Position numbers and translations under genes: made by a program. From Acidimicrobiia bacterium (GTDB lineage Bacteria; Actinomycetota; Acidimicrobiia; IMCC26256; BP-133), in assembly GCA_025923175.1 (NCBI GenBank), contig JAICGL010000333.1, positions 1-5,015 on the forward strand: a DNA stretch of 5,015 nucleotides, given 5' to 3'. A model generated the notes under the pieces. It saw nothing but the letters and a program-made list of their open reading frames with translations. It was not told the DNA's origin and ran no database searches. Shown here one piece after another: positions 1 through 5,015 of this stretch. The number at the start of each line of letters is the position of its first letter. Within the stretch, counting starts at the first letter, position 1.

Positions 1-1
1 C

Positions 2-1069
2 GGGCGCATCGACGTCATCGACGTCAACGCCCGCACGATCGTCCGGACCCTGGTCGACGGGTTCGGCTATCTCGTCGCGCTCAAGGTGGGCCGGGACGGC
101 CAGCTGCTGACGATGGAGACCGACACCGGCAAGGTGTGGCGGGTCGACCGCATCAGTGGGGCCCGGACGTTCATCGCCCAGGCGCCCCGAGGGCTCGACA
201 ACCTGGTCGAGGACGAGGACGGGACCCTCTACGTCTCCAACTTCGTGCACGGCAACATCTGGCGGGTGGATCCGGCCACCGGTGTGGTCGACCCGCTCCT
301 CCCCGACCGCTCGCTCGCCTTCCCCTTCTCGCTCAGCCAGGCGCCCGACGGCTCGCTCGTGGTCGGCGACTTCACCGCCGTTGCCCGGGTGACCGGCGGC
401 AAGGTTTCCCGCCACAACCGGCTCCTGGTCGACGGGCCGCTCCAGTTGCTCACTCCGGGAGCAGTCCAGGTGGGGACGAGCCTCTACTACAGCGACTTCC
501 TGCCACCCGACGGGCGGATCTTCCGCCTCGATCTCACCACGGGGGCGCGCCAGTTGGTGGCCAATGGGTTCGGCTTCCCGTGGCACGTGCGGGCGGGCCC
601 GGACGATCACCTGCTGGTGAGCGATCAGGCGCTGGGGGCCGTCGTCGCCGTCGACCCGGCGACCGGTCGGAAATCCCCTGTGGTGCAAGGACTGCGCAGC
701 CCTTCGGGGCTCGCGTTCGACGGCGCCCGCGGCGTCGTCTACGTCTCCGACACCGGCGCGGGTCGCATCCTCTCCGTCGCCTTCGGTGGGGGGCCACCCT
801 CGGTCGTGGCCTCCGGCCTCACCGGCCCCGAAGGCGTCACCGTCGACCGCGATGGGACGCTCCTGGTCGTTGAGGGAGACCTCGGGCGCCTGGTACGGGT
901 CGACCCCGTCCGGGGAACCCGCACCGTCGTGGCAACGGGGCTGCCCACCAGGACGGTGGGCTTCGGTGTGCCGTTGATGAACTACTCCTCGGACGTCCTC
1001 GTCCGCGAGGACGGCAGCATCGTGGTGAGCGGCAACGTGGACGGGAGCCTCATAGAGTTCTCGCGGTGA
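2..1069 (+). CDS. Beta-propeller protein, SMP-30/gluconolactonase/NHL type (5' end outside window)
   Basis: The reading frame is open from base 2 to the TGA at 1067-1069 (355 residues visible), so the start and any signal peptide lie left of the window. The internal GTG at 86 is not a credible start because propeller-like sequence (GRIDVIDV) continues upstream of it. The protein is built from roughly 40-residue repeats of the form DGTLYVSNxxxGNIWRVDPATG. Good examples are encoded near 220-290, 600-665, 700-770 and 840-905, as expected for blades of a six-bladed propeller. Members of this superfamily include calcium- or zinc-dependent lactonases and also non-enzymatic NHL scaffolds. The SMP-30 metal ligands Asn (in NGL) and Asp (in PDG) appear here as PSG (about 701-709) and PEG (about 827-835), if my by-eye register is right, so lactonase activity is uncertain. 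Its stop overlaps the kinase start by four bases (GTGA), implying translational coupling. Confidence 0.85.
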   Translation, partial: GRIDVIDVNARTIVRTLVDGFGYLVALKVGRDGQLLTMETDTGKVWRVDRISGARTFIAQAPRGLDNLVEDEDGTLYVSNFVHGNIWRVDPATGVVDPLLPDRSLAFPFSLSQAPDGSLVVGDFTAVARVTGGKVSRHNRLLVDGPLQLLTPGAVQVGTSLYYSDFLPPDGRIFRLDLTTGARQLVANGFGFPWHVRAGPDDHLLVSDQALGAVVAVDPATGRKSPVVQGLRSPSGLAFDGARGVVYVSDTGAGRILSVAFGGGPPSVVASGLTGPEGVTVDRDGTLLVVEGDLGRLVRVDPVRGTRTVVATGLPTRTVGFGVPLMNYSSDVLVREDGSIVVSGNVDGSLIEFSR

Positions 1070-1989
1070 CCGACCGGCCTTTGCTGGCAAAGGAACTCGA
1101 GGCACTGCTCGGCCGTCCGATCGAGGACCTGCGCCTCCTGCCGGGAGGCGCCTCGCATGAGACGTGGTCGTTCGACGCCCTGGAGACCGACGGCGGTCGT
1201 CGACCGCTGATCCTGCGGCGAAGCGTGCGCCCACCAGTGGTGCCGCCGGTCGACGAGGCCGCTCTGCTTCACGCGGCGGCCGCAGCCGGTGTCCCCGTCC
1301 CTGCCGTCGTCCTCGCCGAGCCCTACCTGGTGGTCGAACGGGTGGAGGGCGAGGGCAACCCCCGCAAGCTCCTGCGCGACGACGCCTGGGCGGCGGTCCG
1401 GCCCCGGCTGGCCGCTCAATGCGGCGAGTCACTGGCCCGCATCCACCAGATTCCCTTGACGGCGGTGGACGGGTTGCCGGAGCCCGACCCCGTCGGCGTC
1501 TGGCGCGACGCGCTGGACACCTCCGGCCATCCGCACCCGGCGTTCGAGCTGGCCCTCCGCTGGCTGGAGGACCGCCGCCCACCGCCTTCCGGACGGGTGG
1601 TGGTTCACGGCGACTTCCGCAACGGCAACCTCATCGTCGGTCCCGACGGTGTCGCAGCAGTGATCGACTGGGAACTGGCCCACATCGGCGATCCCCTTTC
1701 CGACCTCGCCTGGCTGTGCCAGAAGGCCTGGCGGTACGACGCCGACGCGCCGGTTGGTGGCTTCGGCACGGTCGAGGATCTCCTCGCCGCCTACCAGAAA
1801 GCCGGCGGCGTCGAGGTCGACCGAGAGGCGCTGCGCTGGTGGGAGGTGCAGGCCACCCTGCGCTGGGGCGCGATCTGCATCGCCCTCCTCGAAAGCCACC
1901 TGGAAGGTGAGCTCCCGTCGATGGAGCAGGCCGCCGTCGGTCGGCGAGCGTGCGAAACCGAGTGGGACCTGTTGGAGCTGATCGCCTGA
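1066..1989 (+). CDS. Phosphotransferase family (APH-fold) kinase, ACAD10/11-N-like, LvaA-like
   Basis: This 307-residue kinase-like protein belongs to the aminoglycoside phosphotransferase family (PF01636 type). Visible motifs are a nucleotide-loop-like LPGGASHETW (residues 25-34), the beta-3 strand LILRR (48-52, Arg where kinases have Lys, as is common in the acyl-CoA-linked branch), a candidate helix-C Glu at E64, the catalytic loop HGDFRNGN (181-188; D183 catalytic, N188 metal-binding) and IDWE (200-203; D201 metal-binding). The AHIGDPLSDLAW block after it is typical of the ACAD10/ACAD11 N-terminal subgroup rather than drug-resistance enzymes. Relatives phosphorylate the 4-hydroxyl of hydroxyacyl-CoA, as in P. 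putida LvaA and mammalian ACAD10/11, so the likely role is cytosolic CoA-ester catabolism. The GTG start has only a weak AGAG at 1054-1057 and overlaps the upstream stop, so translation is probably coupled. The next gene, a DUF6285 protein, is the usual partner. The substrate is inferred. Confidence 0.9.
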   Translation: MTDRPLLAKELEALLGRPIEDLRLLPGGASHETWSFDALETDGGRRPLILRRSVRPPVVPPVDEAALLHAAAAAGVPVPAVVLAEPYLVVERVEGEGNPRKLLRDDAWAAVRPRLAAQCGESLARIHQIPLTAVDGLPEPDPVGVWRDALDTSGHPHPAFELALRWLEDRRPPPSGRVVVHGDFRNGNLIVGPDGVAAVIDWELAHIGDPLSDLAWLCQKAWRYDADAPVGGFGTVEDLLAAYQKAGGVEVDREALRWWEVQATLRWGAICIALLESHLEGELPSMEQAAVGRRACETEWDLLELIA

Positions 1990-2327
1990 TGGCCGCCCCG
2001 CACGATCCCCCGTCGATGGCCGAACTGGTCGGAGCGGTGCGCGGCTTCCTGGAAGGCGAGATCGGGGCCGACAGCTGGAGCCGCTATCAGCTCCGGGTCG
2101 CAACCAACATCCTGCGGATGGTCGAGCGGGAAATGGCGCTCGGCCCGCGCCACGCCGCCTCCCACCAGGCGGCTCTGGCAAGCCTCGGCGTCGCCGACGA
2201 AGCCGAGCTGGCCCGGGCGATCCGCGCCGGCTTGCTCGACGAACGCCATGACGAGGTGCTGGCCGTCGTGCGTGCAACCGTCGCAGCGAAGCTCGAAGTG
2301 GCCAACCCCGCGTACCTCGATGCGTGA
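1989..2327 (+). CDS. DUF6285 protein, small partner of the kinase (LvaB-like)
   Basis: This 112-residue protein opens with AAPHDPPSMAELVGAV and closes with KLEVANPAYLDA, which I recognise as the DUF6285 pattern (HDPP near the start, then RVATNILRMVEREMALG, then a C-terminal AxNPxYL). It is predicted to be mostly helical, with no signal peptide or membrane segment. The ATG at 1989 shares its A with the TGA stop of the kinase (TGATG), with GGAG at 1974-1977, eleven bases upstream. A GTG at 1950 in the same frame would add 13 residues (MRNRVGPV...) lying inside the kinase gene and lacking the family's look, so I reject it. DUF6285 genes commonly sit beside ACAD10/11-type kinases. In the P. putida lva operon a ~12-kDa protein, LvaB, is needed with LvaA for 4-hydroxyacyl-CoA phosphorylation, and size and position match here. 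Equating DUF6285 with LvaB is from memory. Confidence 0.85.
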   Translation: MAAPHDPPSMAELVGAVRGFLEGEIGADSWSRYQLRVATNILRMVEREMALGPRHAASHQAALASLGVADEAELARAIRAGLLDERHDEVLAVVRATVAAKLEVANPAYLDA

Positions 2328-2366
2328 TCGCGACGACGTTCCCCGTGCCGTGATCGGAGTGACGCA

Positions 2367-3092
2367 ATGAACCAGACCGGACGACGGGCCTTCGTGACCG
2401 GTGGGGCGTCAGGGATCGGTGCGGCCGTCGCCACGCGCCTCGTTGCCGACGGCGTCGAGGTCATCATCGGCGACATCAACCTTGAGGCGGCCGACGCTCA
2501 TGCCAAGGACATCGGCGCCCACGCGGTTCAACTCGACGTGGCCGACCCGGAGTCGGCTCGGACCGCGATCGACGACGCCGGCCCATTCGACATCCTCATC
2601 AACTGCGCCGGGATTACGGACGTCGGCTGGTTCGGCGACTTCACCCCGCAACGTTGGCGAAGGCTGATCGCCGTCAACCTGGAGGGCGTCTTCGCCTGCA
2701 CGCAGGCGGCACTGCCCGCCATGCAGCAGGCCGGCTACGGCCGGATCGTCAACATCGCCTCGGAGGCTGGCCGGATGGGAGCCACGACCCAGGCCGTCTA
2801 CGCCGCCACGAAGGCCGGAGTCATCGCCTTCACGATGTCGATCGCCCGGGAAAACGCCCGCTTCGGCATCACCGCCAACGCCATCGCCCCCGGGCCCATC
2901 AACACTCCGCTCCTCGGAACAATGGATCCCCGCGCCATCGAAATCCTCACCCGCGGCGTGCCACTCCGCCGGGTGGGAACCCCCGACGAAGTCGCCGCTG
3001 CCGTCGCGTTCCTGGCTTCCCCCGACGCGAGCTACATCACCGGCGAAACCCTTGGCGTCTCCGGAGGACTCATTCTCGGCACCAACGTGTGA
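2367..3092 (+). CDS. Short-chain dehydrogenase/reductase (SDR), classical FabG/BadH-like
   Basis: This 241-residue protein has the full classical SDR signature: the dinucleotide loop TGGASGIG (residues 11-18), an acidic D36 at the end of the second beta strand (usually favours NAD(H) over NADPH), NCAG at 79-82 (normally NNAG), N104, S132 in NIAS, and the YAATK motif with Y145 and K149. S132, Y145 and K149 complete the catalytic set with the correct 13-residue Ser-Tyr spacing. APGPINTPLL and the ending YITGETLGVSGG are also typical. The whole resembles BadH, 2-hydroxycyclohexanecarboxyl-CoA dehydrogenase, and general 3-oxoacyl-ACP/CoA reductases. A GGAG at 2356-2359, seven bases before the ATG, supports the start. 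It follows the DUF6285 gene after 39 bases and is probably co-transcribed. By analogy with LvaD it could reduce a 4-oxoacyl-CoA or oxidise a hydroxyacyl-CoA. The SDR assignment is firm; the substrate is not. Confidence 0.93.
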   Translation: MNQTGRRAFVTGGASGIGAAVATRLVADGVEVIIGDINLEAADAHAKDIGAHAVQLDVADPESARTAIDDAGPFDILINCAGITDVGWFGDFTPQRWRRLIAVNLEGVFACTQAALPAMQQAGYGRIVNIASEAGRMGATTQAVYAATKAGVIAFTMSIARENARFGITANAIAPGPINTPLLGTMDPRAIEILTRGVPLRRVGTPDEVAAAVAFLASPDASYITGETLGVSGGLILGTNV

Positions 3093-3121
3093 AACGGCGA
3101 GGAGAACGCTGGTTTCGTCGG

Positions 3122-3162
3122 GACGGTGACAGAACCGTCGAGTAAAACTACCCACAATTGGG
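3122..3162. promoter_or_regulatory. Spacer with two small inverted repeats; possible weak terminator or operator
   Basis: Between the SDR stop and the MBL gene start lie 114 bases, the longest intergenic stretch here. A perfect 6-bp inverted repeat, GACGGT (3122-3127) and ACCGTC (3134-3139), encloses the 6-base loop GACAGA. It is followed by GAGTAAAAC rather than a T-run, so it is a poor intrinsic terminator. A second, weaker repeat, CCCA (3151-3154) and TGGG (3159-3162), surrounds CAAT. The segment 3141-3160 is clearly more AT-rich than its surroundings, which would suit a promoter or regulator site for the exported MBL gene, but I cannot assign convincing -35 and -10 boxes. Function is inferred from position only. 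Confidence 0.3.
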
Positions 3163-3193
3163 CGGTGCGATTACGGTGGGGCCGCAACGGTCA

Positions 3194-3200
3194 GGGGGAG
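3194..3200 (+). promoter_or_regulatory. Ribosome binding site fixing the MBL gene start
   Basis: GGGGGAG lies six bases before the ATG at 3207 and is the strongest Shine-Dalgarno-like site in the window. It supports 3207 over the in-frame GTG at 3126, which sits inside an inverted repeat and would put 27 extra residues in front of the twin-arginine motif. Confidence 0.7.
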
Positions 3201-3206
3201 AAAGCC

Positions 3207-4403
3207 ATGGACCTCGAGGATCTCAGCCGGCGTGACGTGTTGCGCCTGGGGGCGCTGTTCGGCGGGACGTTGCTCGCCGGAGGGACCTTCATGGGGTGCG
3301 ACTCGAAGTCGACGCCCGCCAAGGCGACTGCCAAGGGAGTTGCGCATCAACCCGGGTCGGGGGATGCGGTCGCCCTGCGGACCAGTGACGGCCCGCCTCC
3401 TCTGGTGGATCGGCTGACGGTCACGGTGGTGGTGGACAGCTACTACGACGCCACCTCCAAGACCGACAAGGTCGGCAACGTCAAGGTCGAGCGCACCGGC
3501 CTCGCCCACGGCGAAGAACTCCCCCGGCAGCTGAAGAGCGAGTGGGGCCTCGGGCTGCATCTCGCGTCCGCCCGGGCGGACGAGACCCGCAACTACCTCC
3601 TCGACTTCGGCCTGTCCCCCACGGCCGGCCTCGACAACCTCAACTTCCTCAAGCTCGACATCGCCGCCGTCGACGCGCTCATCCTCAGCCACGGCCATTA
3701 CGACCACTTCGGCGGTCTGCTGGAGCTCCTGGCCAACCACCGCAACAGGCTGCGGGATGACCTCACCCTGTACGTGGGCGGGGAAGACACCTTCTGCTAC
3801 CGCTTCCGGGTACCGGACGCCGGTGACCCCCAGTCCTTCGGGGTTCTCGACCGGCGGGTGCTGAGCAAGTCGAACGTCGAAGTGGTCATGGCCCAGACCC
3901 CGATGGTCATCGGTGGGCAGGCCTTCACCACCGGGGCCATCGCCCGCAACAGCTTCGAGACGGTCCAGCCGGCCCATCGGGTCGAACTCGGGATGCGCGA
4001 CGGAGTCGGGTGCGACTCCTCCCACTTCAGTCCGGAGGAGAAGGCCGGCGCGATCGTGCCCGACAAGTTCTGGTACGAGCACGCCACCTGCTTCAACGTG
4101 AAGGACCGCGGCCTGGTGATCATCTCCTCCTGCGGCCACGCCGGGATCGTCAACACGATCAAGGCGGCGCAGGCGGCCTCGGGGGTCGAGAAGGTCCACG
4201 CCGTGCTCGGCGGGTTCCACCTGTTGCCGTCCCCCGAGCCCTACGTCGCCCAGACCGTCGAGGCGGTCAAGGCCCTCAACCCCGACTACATCATCCCCAT
4301 GCACTGCACCGGCCGGATGTTCGCCCGCCTCGCCGAGGACGCCATGCCGGGACGGCTCATCCCGTCGACCACCGGCACCCGCTTCACGTTCGGCGCCGTC
4401 TGA
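3207..4403 (+). CDS. Tat-exported MBL-fold metallo-hydrolase, dihydropterin-phosphate-synthase-like (COG1237 type)
   Basis: This 398-residue protein starts with a twin-arginine signal: SRRDVLR at residues 7-13, a hydrophobic stretch at 14-29, and C31 in FMGC. That is a degenerate lipobox, so it is either a lipoprotein or a cleaved Tat substrate, acting outside the membrane. After a linker, the MBL domain begins near residue 70. Metal-site motifs are HGHYDH (H162, H164, D166, H167), SCGHAG (H311), GGFHL (H338) and MHCTG (H366). The spacing and wording of SCGHAGIVNT, GGFHL and HCTG are those of the COG1237 group, named after an archaeal tetrahydromethanopterin-biosynthesis enzyme (the dihydropterin ribofuranosyl-aminobenzene phosphate synthase). 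Bacterial members mostly have unknown substrates, and export makes a pterin-synthesis role unlikely. Family members are usually about 250-300 residues; the excess here is the signal, linker and extra residues before the HxHxDH motif. It is convergent with the DinB gene. Confidence 0.9.
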   Translation: MDLEDLSRRDVLRLGALFGGTLLAGGTFMGCDSKSTPAKATAKGVAHQPGSGDAVALRTSDGPPPLVDRLTVTVVVDSYYDATSKTDKVGNVKVERTGLAHGEELPRQLKSEWGLGLHLASARADETRNYLLDFGLSPTAGLDNLNFLKLDIAAVDALILSHGHYDHFGGLLELLANHRNRLRDDLTLYVGGEDTFCYRFRVPDAGDPQSFGVLDRRVLSKSNVEVVMAQTPMVIGGQAFTTGAIARNSFETVQPAHRVELGMRDGVGCDSSHFSPEEKAGAIVPDKFWYEHATCFNVKDRGLVIISSCGHAGIVNTIKAAQAASGVEKVHAVLGGFHLLPSPEPYVAQTVEAVKALNPDYIIPMHCTGRMFARLAEDAMPGRLIPSTTGTRFTFGAV

Positions 4404-4407
4404 CGGT

Positions 4408-4971
4408 CTATGACCTCGCCGTTTCCGCCCGCTCCTGGGCGAGGGTGAGGTCCATGACCCAGTACCCGTCGCAGTTGAGGAGGCAGGGGTTCGTCGAGAG
4501 CGGGTTCGGCGGGTCACCGTGGCCGAGCGCCTGCCGTACCTCGCCGACCCAGCAGTCGTGCTGGTACTCGTGGTTGATGAGCCCGGCCAGCATGGTGACC
4601 GCGATCCGGCGCATCTGGTCGGGCGCCCGGCAGTCGCCGGACAGGATCTCGTCGATGCGCTCCAGGGTTCTGGCCGCCACGATCTCGCGGTAAGCGACGA
4701 TCTCGGCCAGGGGCGGCAGGAACGCTCGGCCGATCTCGTCGGTCGCGGCGTCGAAGATCCGGTCGAAGGCCGGGTTGATGCTGCCGTCGCGGTTGATCCA
4801 GTTCCGCAGGGCGTGATGGTTCACGGCCGCCTGGTGGCCGAGATGCCACCCGATCGAGCTGCCCTGGTACGAGGGCCGCCACATGATCGTGCTCTCGTCG
4901 AGGCCGTCGTAGAGGCTCAGCGTGTACTGCCGCGCCAGCTCGTACTCATGGCGCATCGTTTCAAGGTCCAT
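4408..4971 (-). CDS. Stand-alone DinB-fold protein resembling the EgtB N-terminal domain
   Basis: This 187-residue protein is read from the ATG at 4971 to the TAG at 4410-4408. It carries the DinB-superfamily three-histidine metal site: GWHLGHQ (H43, H46) on one helix and NHEYQH (H134, H138) on another. The WHLGH block, the NPAFDRIFDAA and AYREIV stretches and HEYQH closely resemble the DinB-like N-terminal domain of ergothioneine synthase EgtB, whose motif is HxxxHxE. Here the residue two after the second His is C140, not Glu. The FGE/sulfatase-type catalytic domain of EgtB is absent. Residues 150-187 form a tail beyond the four-helix core, with C163 and C167. No signal or membrane segment is seen, so it is probably cytosolic. 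The upstream Shine-Dalgarno candidate AGGGGG is 12 bases away and suboptimal. DinB proteins include thiol-dependent transferases (bacillithiol, mycothiol, glutathione); the actual reaction here is unknown. Confidence 0.85.
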   Translation of the reverse strand: MDLETMRHEYELARQYTLSLYDGLDESTIMWRPSYQGSSIGWHLGHQAAVNHHALRNWINRDGSINPAFDRIFDAATDEIGRAFLPPLAEIVAYREIVAARTLERIDEILSGDCRAPDQMRRIAVTMLAGLINHEYQHDCWVGEVRQALGHGDPPNPLSTNPCLLNCDGYWVMDLTLAQERAETARS

Positions 4972-4979
4972 ACGAAGAG

Positions 4980-5000
4980 AAGGCCCCCTGACTGGGCTTT
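4980..5000 (-). terminator. GC hairpin upstream of the DinB gene; possible terminator of an upstream minus-strand gene
   Basis: AAGGCCC (4980-4986) pairs with GGGCTTT (4994-5000), giving a 7-bp stem with one G-U pair in one orientation and a 7-base loop. Read on the minus strand the stem is followed by CTCTTCGT and then the DinB ATG. It could end a gene lying beyond the right edge or sit in the DinB leader. Read on the plus strand it is followed by ATTTG. The tails are only modestly T-rich, so the call is weak. Confidence 0.3.
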
Positions 5001-5015
5001 ATTTGAGGCGGCGAG

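Noticed and set aside
8..25. Tandem repeat of ATCGACGTC (two copies)
   Set aside because: It falls inside the propeller coding sequence and simply encodes IDVIDV; two copies of a 9-mer are not evidence of a functional repeat.
1066..1989. Aminoglycoside resistance kinase
   Set aside because: The shared fold gives the HGDxxxxN motif, but the LILRR strand, the AHIGDPLSDLAW block and the DUF6285 neighbour point to the acyl-CoA-linked branch.
1429..2367. 312-codon minus-strand open frame opposite the kinase and DUF6285 genes
   Set aside because: The translation is Arg/Pro/Gly-rich without motifs and runs across two real genes with clear family signatures.
2409..3155. 248-codon minus-strand open frame opposite the SDR gene
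   Set aside because: It is a Gly/Asp/Val-rich shadow of the SDR gene, with no domain and no plausible ribosome binding site context.
3126..3206. Earlier GTG start for the MBL gene
   Set aside because: It would put 27 polar residues before the twin-arginine motif, lies inside an inverted repeat and ignores the strong GGGGGAG before 3207.
4396..4406. Palindrome CCGTC-T-GACGG over the MBL stop codon as a terminator
   Set aside because: A one-base centre cannot form a stable hairpin loop, the stem is short and there is no T-run.
3171..4517. Long open frame on the minus strand (448 codons) opposite the MBL gene
   Set aside because: It lies antisense to a gene with complete MBL and Tat motifs, has a low-complexity Gly/Val/Glu/Arg-rich translation with no recognisable domain, and is explained by the GC-biased third codon positions of the real gene.

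Overview
The window is dense, GC-rich bacterial DNA with a strong preference for G or C in third codon positions. Its overlapping co-directional genes, GTG start and gene content suggest a high-GC actinobacterium (Actinomycetota; possibly Acidimicrobiia-like). That placement is inferred from style, not from a marker gene. Almost every base is coding. There are no RNA genes, mobile elements or CRISPR repeats, and no gene-free stretch longer than 114 bases.

Layout, left to right. (1) 2-3092, plus strand: a tightly packed run of four genes. These are the 3' part of a beta-propeller protein of the SMP-30/gluconolactonase/NHL type, a phosphotransferase-family (APH-fold) kinase, a small DUF6285 protein, and a classical short-chain dehydrogenase (SDR). 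The first two overlap by GTGA, the second and third share one base (TGATG), and the fourth follows after 39 bases with its own ribosome binding site, so they are probably one operon. (2) 3093-3206: a 114-base spacer with two small inverted repeats and a strong ribosome binding site. (3) 3207-4403, plus: a Tat-exported, possibly lipid-anchored metallo-beta-lactamase-fold protein of the dihydropterin-phosphate-synthase-like group (COG1237 type). (4) 4408-4971, minus: a stand-alone DinB-fold protein that resembles the N-terminal domain of EgtB. It is convergent with the previous gene across only 4 bases. (5) 4972-5015: upstream of the DinB gene, with a small GC hairpin.

How the genes may work together. 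The kinase, small DUF6285 protein and SDR recall the levulinic-acid (lva) pathway of Pseudomonas putida. There an SDR (LvaD) makes 4-hydroxyacyl-CoA, a kinase with a ~12-kDa partner (LvaA and LvaB) phosphorylates the 4-hydroxyl, and an acyl-CoA dehydrogenase-family enzyme (LvaC) completes conversion to 3-hydroxyacyl-CoA. The LvaC-type and CoA-ligase genes are not in this window. The propeller protein coupled to the kinase could be a lactonase feeding 4-hydroxy acids, but its apparent metal-site residues do not match SMP-30 well, so this is only a hypothesis. The exported MBL protein and the DinB protein show no clear link to the first operon.
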